From assembly GCA_011037195.1 (NCBI GenBank), contig JAAEAF010000239.1, positions 1 through 64,000 on the forward strand: a stretch of 64,000 nucleotides of DNA, written 5' to 3'. Under the pieces are notes generated by a model. The model had not been told where the DNA came from, made no database searches, and was given only the letters and a program-made list of their open reading frames with translations. Positions within the stretch are counted from its first letter, which is position 1, and each line of letters starts with the position of its first letter. Below are positions 1 to 11,900 of this stretch, piece after piece. This DNA is from Triatoma infestans (taxonomy: Eukaryota > Arthropoda > Insecta > Hemiptera > Reduviidae). The translations under genes were made by a program, and so were the position numbers.

Positions 1-827
1 TACTCTCCAACCAGCGTATTCTCATTAATGAATATGAGGCTGACATCAATAATATCTCCGATACCCAATTGGGGAAAAGAACTTTCACGCCAAATACACT
101 TCACTTGACACTTTTCAAAAGAAAAACAAACATCAGAAAGGAAGTGGGTCTCCCTCTTTCTCTCTCTAGATAAAATACTCTGATGTCCAATCATACGTTC
201 CCAGGGAAATCAAAAAGAATACCGAAGTTTGTGTCCGTCCATCGAGGAAATATGGAAGAAAGAAATAAACAGGAGAGGTCCCAAAGAATCCTCCTAGGAC
301 TCCCTTCACTAGGCAAATTGCATTATTTTCAAACTAACTGGGTAAACATGCGTACTCTCCCTGACCTTAAGTCAAAGTATATTCGCAGATTTTCTGTGAC
401 CGTAACAAGGTCGGATACATCTTCGGACAAATAGAGTCTGGTCAAGATGGTACCCGGAATCGTGAGCTTTAGCACCTACATTTCACGGGGTAGGTATTTG
501 GAATATCAGTATACTAGCAAATGCATACCTCGTGTCACTTCTAGAGTCATGGATTGCTCTACTAAGTTTCAACTGGAAATTTTTCACGAGAGTTAGACAA
601 TCTACCCATTTTGTTGATGCTTGCTGTATTCACAAGATCTACACAATATTATGGCCTAAACTCTTAAAGTCAAGACATTGTTCTAGTATTATTTTTCTTA
701 TTGGTGTCAGATTAGACATGCATTAGCCAACATTTGTATATTGATGAATTTGTTTTAATTACAGTTTTTTTTTTTTTTTAATAATTACTATTATACATTG
801 ATTAATACAATTGCAAATTTGTGATAG
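1..827. other. ABCF3 intron sequence (5' edge of window)
   Basis: No exon of ABCF3 or any other gene could be recognised here. The first supported exon starts at 828 after a TAG acceptor. The preceding part of ABCF3, including its N-terminal domain and first Walker A motif, must lie upstream of the window. Short open frames at 183-434 and 532-726 show no domain, splice context or family resemblance. A poly-T run near 766-780 precedes the acceptor. Confidence 0.6.
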
Positions 828-3800
828 GCAGAAGGATATAAATGAAGCCCAATTAAGCACAGAACTTTCTGAAATCTATGCAGCTCTTGGTGCAATGGAA
901 GCGGATAAAGCACCTGCAAGGGCTAGTGTTATACTTGCCGGGCTGGGATTTACAACGGAAATGCAAGCACGTGCGACTAAAACATTTAGTGGCGGCTGGA
1001 GAATGAGATTAGCTTTAGCCAGAGCATTGTTTTCCAGGTGATTTTAAAATATCAATAAAGTAATATTTTAAGATATACTTATTATATGATGTTTAAATAT
1101 TCATTTTTGTTATTTTATATTGTTTAAAGGCCAGACCTACTGTTACTTGACGAACCCACAAACATGTTGGATATGAAGGCTATTATCTGGTTAGAAAATT
1201 ATCTGCAAAATTGGCCCACAACATTGCTTGTAGTATCACACGATAGGCATTTTCTGGATACAGTCCCTACTGATATAATTCATCTACATTCGGCCACTTT
1301 AGATCCCTACAGGGGAAATTATACGAGGTAAATTTATGATTATTGATGAAATTTAATTATTAATTACTACCGCAATCGTGGTCAACATAAAACCCTCGAG
1401 CCCCAAAAAATGTTTTTAACGAATAGTTTCTCTTCCCCTCCCACTCTATTTTACTGAAAGACACTTCCAGTTTTTCTCGAAAACTAGTCTCTAACGATTT
1501 TCCTAAACTTGGTATATAACTAAAAATAGGGTGCCTATTATTATTGCCATATTTCAATTGCGGAAAAAAACTGGCCAAAGGGGTAGTTACTCACTACAAC
1601 CTTTGCGATAGAACAGTATCATTGCAAATATACATTTACAGTCACGCACATTCATATGCCCATTCCCCTTTAATCTATTGAAGGAATCTGTTGACTGTAC
1701 TGCTATATCCAGCCGAATTGCCTTCTGTAATACTGCCAGAATAGTTTCTGGTAATTCTAGATTCTTTATCCCAAGGACTGTTGCCTATGGCACCAATTCA
1801 TTTGCCGAGATATCGGCACTATTGAAATCCTGGTTAAGGAGTACACTCCCTTTATCTCAAAAGCGAGATCCTTAGAATTCTCTATTTTTTGCGCGCACAT
1901 CTTACAGCAGATTTTCATCCATTGGTACTGCGATAATAATTTTGGAAGGTTTCTTTTCACAATCCAGCACAAATATGTCAGGCTTATTGTGCTGAACTGT
2001 CTTGTTTGTAATTGCATGACCATACCAGTATATTTTTATCTTATCATTCTGCAGAAATGCGGATGGTTGATATTGAAAATAAGAGTTCATTCCATAGCTT
2101 TTACAAATGGCCAAATGCATTATCTTAGCGAGATTGTATTCTTTTGAGGTAATCTTTTAATTGGGGAGCGAAGGAAGCCGCGGTTCCCTCGTCGGTTCCT
2201 TCGCTACCTAGGTGCGCTACCAACTGTAGCTTCCCACTTTTTCTCACGATGTGGGTCAACACCAATTTACCCTCACGGATTCAAACCCTGAATTCTCACA
2301 CCAAAGACGAGTGAACTAGCCACTTGACTAACACGTGAAGATATGGCACCTATTACTTTTCTGAAAAACATTTTTAGGAAAAATTTAATTTGAACGATAT
2401 TTTAGGAAAGCTAGACTTCCGAACTCTAAACTGCCATTTCAGTATAATCAGTGAATGCACTATTTATATAATATTATCATTAAATGATTTGCCAAAATTC
2501 GAGTTCAGAGAAAATCAGTGGAACCATAGTGTGACTTTGTTGAATAGGTTATTAAATTTTTCGCGATTTGCTCGAAAACAGCCTCCAATGCTCCCTAAAT
2601 TTATAGCACTGTTTAATAGCACTATGCATATGCTATCCCATTTTTCAAGGAACTTTGTATTTAGCAGCGTTCTCGTCGTGGTACTAGACTTCTAAATTGC
2701 CATCTCCATATTATATACGAATCTACCTTCTATAATAAGGTCAGCTAAGCATTTAGTAAAACTGTGTTAGACGATTGCCAATTAGAAGTATGAAAATTGC
2801 AGAAAGAGAAAATCGAGAGATTGCTTCAAACCAATATTTTTTTATTTCTTTTCCATAGGGATCTAGCTTGATGGTTATTATATATATATTAATAATAGTA
2901 ATATATTTATTCAGGTTTTATACTGTAAAATCTGAGAGGCTGCGAAATAGAACTAGAGAAATTGAAGCACAAGAACAGCACCGAGCACACGTGAAAGAAT
3001 TCATTGACAGGTTCAGATATAATGCTAATAGGGCATCTTCAGTACAATCTAAAATTAAAATGTTAGAAAAATTGTAAGTATTAATACATTTCATTAAATA
3101 TTACTTAATTTTTTCTATGGCTAATATAGTTATAAAACATATTTTTAAATTTTAAAACACAATTTGATACACAGGCCAGAGTTAAAGCCAATAGAAAAAG
3201 AAATTGAGGTGGTGTTAAGATTTCCTGAAGTTGATCCTTTGTCACCGCCGATACTTCAATTGAAGGAAGTTTCTTTTGGTTATATACCAGGAAAATTGAT
3301 TTTGCAAAATATAGAACTTGGAGCTACACTTGATTCTAGAATATGTATTGTAAGTAAAAATATCGTCTATTAATTTTTGAACCTAATTGTAGTATATATT
3401 TTTTAAACCTTTGGCGGCAATCTAAAACCATTGTAGTATCGACCAAAAGCCAGTGACAATTTTCTGGATAGGACTTGGCATTCAGTCTTGGCTGGTCTGA
3501 TGTATCATTTCTTGCAGCCAGTTAATGATCAGTCCTACATGGATCATACTTATTATTTAGGGCCCTTAAGATATGACCACTTTTAGTGGGATTTATTTGC
3601 CTTATAGGATCGCGTTAACAGTGCTGATCTCTATTTATATCGATTGGGTTTATTATAATGGTGTATTATAATTTTTTGGCCTATAACAGTTTCTTTTAAT
3701 TCAAGAAAAACCCTATATATATAAAAAGTATATAAATAATGGGGTATAAAAGAAACCAAATTCTAAACAAAATTATATATTTAACTAGTTGTAAAAGAAA

Positions 3801-6148
3801 TGATTCTAATCGTTGTATTCATGTTCATGTTTTCATTGGGTTCAATAATTGTGCTACCATTAATATACTGAGAAAACTGAAATATAAAACAAGTTAGATG
3901 AGAAAGTAAAAATGATTTTTCGGAAAAAATAAAAAAGACATAATTAGATAACCTTCGGATAAAATCGATATTAGATGTGTAGAGTGTGTGGTGATGAAGA
4001 CAAATGTACTCCGATGCCAAAGATCTTCTATGGCTGACTTGGTGTAAAGATTTGTTTATGGAATGCAATTTAAAGTTACAGTGTTTAAAGTGTGAAGTGT
4101 GTTTTTGGTGAGCTTGAAGAAAATAGGTTAACCGGAACTGATACTTAACAGTGATTTTCTGAGTTTTTAGGAATTTTCTCGAAATTTCGTCCTCGCGTCG
4201 TTCTTGTGGCTAGCGCACTCGCTTTTCTTACGACATTCCGGGTTTGATTCCTGAGAGGGCAAAGATGGTGTTGAGGAACTGCGGCTGCTTGCCAGCCAGT
4301 AATAACAATTGCCATCTGGGGCTAGCCTTGGCTCTTCATGGGCTCTTGCGCCAAAGATTTTTTCTCAAAATTTTACCCCCAACATAGGGAAGGGATTAGC
4401 CCAGTGTTAGCGTACTGGACTTCTACGCGGAGAAATCGAGTCCAACATTGTTTTCTCTTCCTAGGAGCCTGTACAGTTCACTGTCCGGTGATGGGCATTG
4501 TTGTGGGTAACTGCTCGGAGGCCGGCAGTGCAAGAAATTTACCCTAACATTCTTTAAACTTGGAATGTTAACTGCACGTATTCCTAATAATAAATATCAC
4601 TGATAAAATGTACGGTTCCGCAACACCTATATGTAGTGTTAAGGGTAAATATAAAAATTATATGTTTGATGGAAATATGATAAATTATAATTACGAAAAT
4701 TGCAGTAATTAGTTTTCACAGTAGTCTTATGTTAAGCAATTCTGTGATACGAGTTATTGTTTCATTTTTCTTGGCCCGTATTAAAATAGCAAAAGTATTT
4801 TTTTTTTTTTAATTCTTAATAATCTGATTTTAATGAAAAACTGCTTATTTTTTTAATTAGGTCGGCGACAATGGAGCTGGAAAAACAACATTGCTCAAGT
4901 TAATTTTGGGCATCCTTTCACCTACATCAGGTACCCGAGTTGTACATAGAAATCTTAGGTTTGCATATTTCAGTCAGCATCATGTGGATCAATTACAGAT
5001 GAATTGTTCAGCGGTTGAACTTCTACAACAGGAATTTCCCGGTTAGAAAATTAATTCGTAGGATTTTCCAATATATTTAGTAGTGTGCTTTTTATTCTTA
5101 TAAATGTTGTAAATTGGATGTTGAGGTTCGGTCATACAAAAGAACTCATTAATTTCTACCGACGTTTCGGAAAATTTATTCCTTCTTCAGGGACTGTACA
5201 AAGGTTTTAATACAAATAAAAAAAAAAATAGAAACAACATAAAATATGAACTTAAAATAAATATTTTCAAAATAAATTTTTTTTTAAAATAAACTATTTT
5301 AAATTAAATTAAATTAAACTAAATACTAAATTAAATAAAATGTATGATATATATAGCACATTTTAAACAATAGTTTAAAATAAATTTAAATGTGCTATAT
5401 GTAACATACTTTTTATTTAGTTTATTTATATAGTTTATTTTAGAAAATTTTTATTTTGAAAATATTTATTTTAAGTTCATATTGTATGTTTTCTATATTT
5501 TTTTTTTTGTTTTTTTTTTTTTTCCTTGATTAAACCTTTGCAAAGATCCTGGAAAAAGGAATAAATTTTCCGAAACGTCGGTAGAAATTTAAAAAGAGTT
5601 CTTTTGTACGACCGAACCTCAACATCCAATTTACAACATTGAGGTCGTAACGAACACTAAAAACATTCTTATAAATGCTATCAATAGGTAAGCCAATGGA
5701 AGAGTATCGAAGACAGTTGGGAAGTTTTGGAGTGTCTGGTGATCTTGCTTTGCAAGTAGTGGCCTCATTATCTGGTGGGCAGAAATCAAGAGTAGCTTTT
5801 GCAAAAATGTGTATGTCAAATCCAAATTTCCTGATATTGGATGAACCTACAAATCATCTGGACATAGAGACCATTGAAGCACTTGGTCGTGCTATAAACA
5901 AATATACTGTAGGTGACTTTTCTTTAATCTGATAATGAATAATAATCTTTATTTGAAAAAATGAAAATATATATCTATTTTTTTTCTCATAGGGCGGAGT
6001 AATTTTGGTATCTCACGATGAAAGATTAATCAGAATGGTTTGTCGTGAACTGTGGGTTTGCGGAGCTGGCACTGTGAAAAGTTTAGAAGGTGGATTCGAT
6101 CAATATAGAGAAATTGTTGAACGGGAACTGTTGGAACTGTCCAAGTAG
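828..6148 (+). CDS. ABCF3: ATP-binding cassette sub-family F member 3 (5' partial)
   Basis: Seven exons: 828-1037, 1130-1327, 2915-3073, 3175-3349, 4861-5041, 5688-5908 and 5993-6148 (TAG at 6146-6148). They give the C-terminal 432 residues; animal ABCF3 is about 700 aa, so the N-terminus and first Walker A lie upstream. Visible in order: NBD1 signature [15 protein letters not shown], Walker [13 protein letters not shown] and H-loop VVSHDRHF. Next is the ABC-F linker ([13 protein letters not shown]). NBD2 follows with Walker [10 protein letters not shown] at the start of the 4861 exon, signature [11 protein letters not shown], Walker [12 protein letters not shown] and H-loop LVSHDERL. All catalytic motifs are intact. 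ABC-F proteins have no membrane domain; this one is a soluble twin-ATPase related to the translation regulators GCN20/ABCF1, so a ribosome-associated role is inferred from family. Its introns hold a decayed LINE, SINEs and a palindromic element whose right flank lies 10 bp from the 5688 exon. Confidence 0.95.
1640..2160 (-). mobile_element. decayed non-LTR retrotransposon 3'-domain fragment
   Basis: The minus strand reads, in shifted frames, as the C-terminal nuclease-like module often found at the end of LINE polyproteins. One open piece (2120 down to 1902) contains [20 protein letters not shown] followed by VPMDEN, a PD...D.K-like arrangement. After frameshifts and stops the next parts read like the usual continuation (an NREF / DLAFEIK / VPI stretch, then a [13 protein letters not shown] stretch). 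Several frame breaks show it is dead. It lies in the ABCF3 intron between 1327 and 2915 and abuts a minus-strand SINE. The LINE clade is not determined. Confidence 0.6.
2161..2345 (-). mobile_element. tRNA-derived SINE, minus orientation
   Basis: Read on the minus strand, the segment begins with a tRNA-like A box (TTAGTCAAGTGGCTAGTTCA) and B box (GGTTTGAATCC) spaced as in a tRNA gene. A non-tRNA body follows, then a GC-rich tail ending near 2161. The tRNA part would not fold into an intact cloverleaf, so a Pol III-type SINE is preferred to a real tRNA. The head resembles the element at 4205. Confidence 0.55.
4205..4345 (+). mobile_element. tRNA-derived SINE fragment
   Basis: Starts with a tRNA-like A-box region (GTGGCTAGCGCACTCG) and a B box (GGGTTTGATTCC), then a body containing GGTGTTGAGGAACTGCGGC. 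It is the same general type as the minus copy at 2161-2345 and lies in the 3349-4861 intron of ABCF3. Confidence 0.5.
4380..4550 (+). mobile_element. tRNA-derived SINE (family with GGAGGCCGGCAGTGCA body)
   Basis: tRNA-like head (GGATTAGCCCAGTGTTAGCG, then a degenerate B box ATCGAGTCC) followed by the body shared with copies at 7476, 31143, 47190 and 62985: TTCTCTTCCTAGGAGCC, a CACTGTCCGGTGATGGGCA stretch and GGAGGCCGGCAGTGCA. The 3' part is truncated compared with the 31143 copy. Confidence 0.7.
5107..5664. mobile_element. palindromic (snap-back) element with 13-bp direct-repeat flanks
   Basis: Long inverted repeat. The left arm begins TTGTAAATTGGATGTTGAGG at 5107, and the right arm ends with its reverse complement near 5640. 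AT-rich sequence fills the middle. It is bounded by an exact 13-bp direct repeat, ATTCTTATAAATG, at 5094-5106 and 5665-5677, as expected for a target-site duplication. The left arm, on the minus strand, carries the hammerhead-like core described at 5157-5194; the right arm keeps CCGAAACGTCGG, but its CTGAAGA has decayed. The right flank ends 10 bp before the ABCF3 exon at 5688, so insertion occurred within the 3' splice-site region without removing the acceptor. Confidence 0.8.
5157..5194 (-). ncRNA. hammerhead-ribozyme-like core, palindromic element at 5.1 kb
   Basis: On the minus strand: CC-CTGAAGA-A-GGAA/TTCC helix II-GAAA-CGTC-GG. This fits the hammerhead order CUGANGA, helix II, GAAA, then a UH cleavage site. 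Deviations: one extra A between CUGANGA and helix II, only about 2 bp of helix I, and a helix III (ACGU) that is self-complementary with no loop. In known Penelope-type hammerheads very short helix III is tolerated and activity can need dimers. Function here is inference. Confidence 0.4.
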
Positions 6149-8210
6149 ATTACGCGTCAGTTTTCTTTAAATTATATTCGACAAATAAACTTTTATTATC
6201 GTTATTCAAGTTTAAATAATTATCTACAATATATTTATCAACTCGACTTTTTTTGTATTGATAATTTTTTTCTTTTAATAGAATTTTTTTACAGGTCTTT
6301 CTATGGTATTTTACTATATGTGAAGATCTATGTTTACCAAATAATTATTAAAGCTCGTCAGGAAGCATATAGTATATATATCCATTTTGTATTTATTTGT
6401 AAGACTATTGTAAAATATAAACACGAATATAATAAGAACAATTTGGAATTAAATTTTCAACATTCCCTGCATCCTTTATTATTTTTTATTTAATGTTGCT
6501 TTTTAATTTCATTGTAACCCCGATGTAAAAGTGATAAAGCATGAATTTTAGTTAAGAATTTCATGTTTGGATAATAATCACGCGCAATAATATACTCAGA
6601 AAAAGATTTATATGTGGATAAATGAAATCGTCGTTTTTTTGTGTCCATTATTTCTTAAATGTTTTGGAACTTTTTTAATTTATAATTTTTATTTTTTGAT
6701 AGTACCAGTACCGCACCGAAATTGTGAAAAATAAGTTGATAGAACTTTTTATGTGAAAATGCTATTGAATTTTAAATGGAATTGCTCCATAGATTGTATT
6801 ATTAATTTTTAGAAAGAGTTTTTGTTTTAGGATCTCTTTTTGAGGTTACTGGTGCATGGAACCTTTTCAGAGACTGCTGATTTTCATAATAATAAAGCGT
6901 TTTATTTATGTATGTTTATTATACCTTATAAATATATTTTGTATGTAAGCTTATTTATACAAATAAGGTTAAAATCACAAGAAAAATTATTTGAATAAAA
7001 GAAACAGCTTTCCAGAGGTATTCGGATACTATTTCCTAAATTGGACAATTCCATTGTTTTGATTTCTAAGATTTTTTATAAACATTTGATAGCATAAATT
7101 TATTCTTGAAAATTATAATTTTATTAAATTATTTTTCTCCTAAATTGTTACTTATTTAATAAAAAAGATAAATCAGATTTAAAGTTAGATGACTATTGAC
7201 TGAAGCATACTCTTTTCCAACAAATTAATCTTGTACTTCTAGTCTACAGTTTCAATTCGTTTTATTTCTTTTTTAACATGAAGTTTTATTGTAAAAATTT
7301 TAATTTTAAATAGAGCGAATCTCGTCCGAACGGGTTCTAGAACTAATTGAAATCACGATCGTAAGGTAGTTGATCGATGAGATGGGAGCGGCTAGAAATC
7401 ATCGCTTCTCCTACCCTCCTCTTTGGGAACCGATATTTAAACAGCTCTAGAAGAAGTGCATCAACTTGAAATGGTAAGGGTCAGCTCAGTGGTAGCAACG
7501 CGGAAGTACCGGGTTCGAGTCCAGCAGCGCTGCCCTTAGATATCTGTGCCCTAGAATCGTCTTTGGTTACTGTACGTGATAAGCAATGCTCCGTTTCGAG
7601 AGAGCACTACTCGGAGGCCGAAATTGCACTGAAAAGGCACCGAACTTTAGGGAGCCAGAGGGTTAGAACTGTAGGATAGTGTAAGGCTAGGCTTTCCCCA
7701 CAGACGATACAGAAAGAAACTTGAAACGTTTAGTTTTATACAGTAATAGAAAAAATTAATTTCTACAGCTGGAGAGGCATTAAGTACAAAGGCGACTTTA
7801 TGTGATTCAACACCCAATAACTTCCCTGTATAGAGAGCTGTCCTTTTCAGAGTTAAGTCCCGATTCTGTTTTTACACTCACAAGACCAGGATTTAGCCTA
7901 GCAGAAGAAGTAAGGGAAACGACTTGTTGATGCGTGAATCCGCATTGAGGAATCAACGACATGCCTGTAATAGTATATGTATTAAAAACATATTAAACAT
8001 CATCTTTTTTAAAATAAAAACACCCGCAACAATGTTTGTACGGCTCAACCACTTGACAAGAGTGAAAGCAGCGGTTTGTGTACTTTACAGCACTAATTAT
8101 AAATAGTTATTTATTATGTCGCTAGAGTGGACACTATATAGTTATGAGGTTTCGATTTGAATAGGTTATATTGTGATTTGAACTTATTGAATTGTGAGTT
8201 AAGATTAATA
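6149..8210. other. ABCF3 3'UTR and intergenic spacer
   Basis: The ABCF3 poly(A) signal AATAAA lies at 6184-6189, 36 bp after the stop. The rest up to the BLOC1S1 start is AT-rich, with one SINE at 7476-7690. No further coding exon was recognised; the short frame at 7924-8106 has no support. Confidence 0.6.
7476..7690 (+). mobile_element. tRNA-derived SINE, diverged copy
   Basis: Head GGGTCAGCTCAGTGGTAGCA with B box GGGTTCGAGTCC. The body has the family marks CTGCCCTTAGAT and CTCGGAGGCCGAAATTGCAC and an AAAGGCACCGAACTT tail. It is diverged from the 31143 and 47190 copies, so older. Confidence 0.65.
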
Positions 8211-8955
8211 ATGCTAAGTTCACTTGTAAAAGAACACCATGCCAAACAGTTAGCTAGAAAGGAAATTCAAGGTAAATTTTGAGTTATTACTACTAAAAAA
8301 TAAATAGTATTCTAATAACATTATACATTTTTTAGAAGAAAAAAGGAAGGAGGCAATAGCAGCTGCTAGTAATTTGACACAGGCTCTTGTAGATCATCTC
8401 AATGTGGGGTAACTGATTTTTTTTTCTCTTTATTTTATATTTATTTATTAAGTTTATCGATGCCTTATTTTTATATTAGAGTTGCTCAAGCATATTTAAA
8501 TCAAAAACGACTTGATGCGGAAGCAAAACACTTACATCAAAATGCAGCTAACTTTGCAAAAAATACACAACAGTGGTTGGCGCTCGTTGAAAGTTTCAGT
8601 AGTGCATTAAAAGAAATTGGAGATGTTGAAAATTGGGCGCATACAATTGAAAATGATATGAAAACTATTACTTGTGCTCTTGAATATGCGTATAAAGGTA
8701 TTAAAAACCAAATGTTTACAAACATTCACAATCACTGTATTATTGTATTATACTCACAAGTTAAGCTGTACAATTACAAGATTTTCTAAACTGCTGTTTC
8801 AGCAAATAACTAGAGCCAGTATAAGGTTTCTTGGCAAATTGGCTAAGTGCTTAGTTTCCTTATCCCAGATAGTATTTCTGTTTATCCTCTAATTTCTCTG
8901 TTTGAAATTTATTTTCATTTTCCACGTAATGTTTTGTTTATTTACAGAAGCTTGA
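8211..8955 (+). CDS. BLOC1S1: biogenesis of lysosome-related organelles complex 1 subunit 1
   Basis: Four exons: 8211-8271, 8336-8408, 8480-8697 and 8948-8955 (the last holds two codons and TGA). They encode 119 aa; the human protein is about 125 aa. The whole length aligns by eye with the GCN5L1/BLOS1 family: [13 protein letters not shown] at the start, [39 protein letters not shown], then EIGDVENWA and CALEYAYK at the end. It is largely helical and predicted to form coiled coils. Known family roles are as a shared subunit of BLOC-1 and BORC, which act in endosome-lysosome sorting and lysosome positioning, and in mitochondrial and tubulin acetylation. The ATG at 8211 is the first in frame and matches the family N-terminus. 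A poly(A) signal at 8978-8983 lies only 23 bp after the stop, giving a very short 3'UTR. Confidence 0.97.
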
Positions 8956-11900
8956 ATGATTTCACCGAATAGAAAGGAATAAAGGATGAATATATCTTCA
9001 TCAAAGATACCTTTTATTATCTTCGAGAATGTATTATAATTAATTTAAAATTTAATTTTATAATAAATAAAAAAAGATGTATTAATTTTTTGCAATTATA
9101 TTAAAACAAAATATGAGATTTTCTCTCTAGTCGTTTAATGCGTTTATCCAATACATTTTCAGCACTTAATTTTTTTATAGAATTTTTTAGAATAGAAACT
9201 AAAGTTCACTGTTGGTAATAGGATGAAGAAAAGTTGGCAAGTCACAAAGTAATTTTTATTTTTAATTTTATTGAAAATGCAAATAAACATCTTAATTACA
9301 ACAATTTATAATTATTTGTCATTTTTTCATCTAGTGAGGCCTAAGGTAATGGCTATTAATTTGGCAGATCATTCAAAAATTTCGTATATATCTGCTTATC
9401 TGGACATAAGCAGATTTATTTATTTTATTTCGTCATTTTGTGCGATAACTTATGAATCACATACATCTTTCAGAGACATCTTTAAAAAAAATGAAAATAA
9501 ATTTTCTATTTTCTTTAATTAAGAAAATGATACTAAGGTTCTGATAGAAGGGTTATTTAATTTGACAAGTCACATTTAATAGGTATATCCAAGTTGTTAA
9601 TCGCTGACTTAATAAATGTTGTATAAGAGATTATAAGCAACAATCGTGCGGTTAATGACTTTCATAATGTGAAGGCTTGATTCACAATAATTAAGTGACT
9701 GAATAAAACAATGTTAAGTAATAGTCATTCTTCTGGAACTAAGGTATGGTAATAATGTGAATAATCAAATTCTATGATTCATTTGAGATATGACGCAAAT
9801 TCAGGGAATAACTTCCGGTACTATCTGAGAGAAAAAGAGGGAGAGCGTTTTATATGAGCGACATAACGTTTAAAAAAAAGCAGGTGAGTTGAGTGTAGGG
9901 AATTTTTGTATGGGAATGTTGGCTTTGCTGTTGGAGGAAATAATGGCCATTAGTAAAGGAGTATTTGTTCCCAACTTTCGTTCGTTTAATTATTTAGTGA
10001 TGGTTTGAGTATTATTTAAGAAATTTTATTTTAGGTATTGCTTGTTTAAAAATAACATTCACAGTTGGGGATCTTCCCTAACACTGGCCTCCTGCCGTAG
10101 TTGCCTCCTACTTTTTTTAAAACAGCCATTTTGAAATAAGGTGGAGTAAAGTAGAAAGCAGACTTTGATGTGCTGAAATAACTTGGTTATAATACGTTTC
10201 ACCTGTAGCAATATGATTCATCCAGTGATGTAGGATGATTGAAATTACGTGTTCAACACATCAAATGTTTACTTCAGAGAGGAACTTGTGATTTGTTAAG
10301 TAAGTAATTTATGGCATCCGTTAATTTAAGATGTGAATTGCAACATTAATATACCATGCTGAAATTTTGACAGGTGCTACTTTAGTTTATAACAGTTTAT
10401 AAGCGTAAAACCTATTTATAAAATAGAAAGAGTTCTGTGAAGAAACAAAAAAATATATCTTTTGTAGAAGTAGTATATATTATATACATTCAGTGATGTC
10501 TCTTTAAACATGAATTTTTTTCTCTTTTTTCAATACAATTCCTTTTGAAATTCATTTGCAAAAGGCTTATTTATCTGAATTTATACTTTTATCTTATCTT
10601 TTTTGGTACTTGACTTATAATCTTTTATTGTTTATAAATCTATCGATTGGTGATAATGTAATTCCATAAAATTTTTATTAAAAAAAAAGGGGCTCTTACC
10701 TTTTTGATAAAACAAGGAAATTTTTCTATCAACCTTTAAATAAACAAGTATCAACTTATGTAAAAGTGACTAAAAGAAATTTTTCGAATACTGTGAAAGT
10801 GTTAGCTAAAACGTTCTTGTTGGACAAAAAGATAAAATAGGTGAACGGGGACATTGTCCATGCTTTTGTTTCTGAGTCAGCCAAGTGTTTTCTAAGTGCA
10901 TTTGCAACATAGCTTATCGGTCTTAAACGTACAAAATTTTGGGATACAAATATCAAAAAGGTTTGTACATCTTTAATGAAGTGTAGCCTTGAATTATGTT
11001 GTTATTTACAACGTGCTGACATAAGTAGTATTTTTATTTTTGTTTTAAATCCTCATTCACCCACCTTGACATATTTATAAGTGTCCAAATTTTCAAAAAA
11101 AGAAGGAAAAAATTAAAACTCTTATTTTTTTATCATAATTCCGAAAAAATAGCCAATAAATTTCATATTTCAAATTTTTGTGTGATTCGTAAAAGTCTGT
11201 ACTGCGCATAGTCTTGTTTTAATTAAGAATTTGATTTAGAATTGTTTTATAAGATATTACTTCTATTCTAATTTGATACAGTGCCTCTCCAAATTTCTCT
11301 CACCAGTTCCTTTTAAAACCAATAAATGTTTTATATTTAAAAAAAAGAAATTTACATTTCTTTTGTGTTAGTCTAAGTATACAAATAGCAAAAAATAAAA
11401 TTATTATTGGTACATTAAATGATTTTTAAGTATTAAATTTATATTCATTTTTTAGCAAGCTCCTTAGATGGCTCTTTCCTTTATTAAGGAAACAAAAATG
11501 AATACGTTTCATGTTCGCCTCATTTAGAACTTCAAGATGCTTTTAAAGGTATTGTTTATAAAAACAAATAGTTGCGTAATTTGTTTTGCACGGCAGAAAA
11601 TGTTTGATAGTGATTGCTCTAATTTTCATTTTTAGTAAATAAATGCACGAATTAGTACCAAAAAGGAAAAAAAAAAAATTAGTTGGTTTGTAATTTTCAC
11701 AAAAATTTTAGATTAGGACACCTCCTTTTTTTTAGTTTATTGTTTTATATAATTACTTCTTTTTTGTCTTGAATTGCTTCAAAAATTCGTTGAGAAGTTT
11801 CTCTAGCAGTTAATTTTGATATTTATATATTATATAAGCCTTATTTTTCATTATCTCTTTTTAATTGTTTTTATATTATATCCATTATCAGAATGTATTT

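Noticed and set aside
183..434. 83-codon frame at the window start as an ABCF3 exon
   Set aside because: Sequence does not resemble the ABC-F linker or NBD1 expected upstream of residue QKDINEAQ and lacks splice sites.
5281..5400. Separate AT-rich palindrome with GTGCTATAT
   Set aside because: It is the central part of the element at 5107-5664, not an independent feature.
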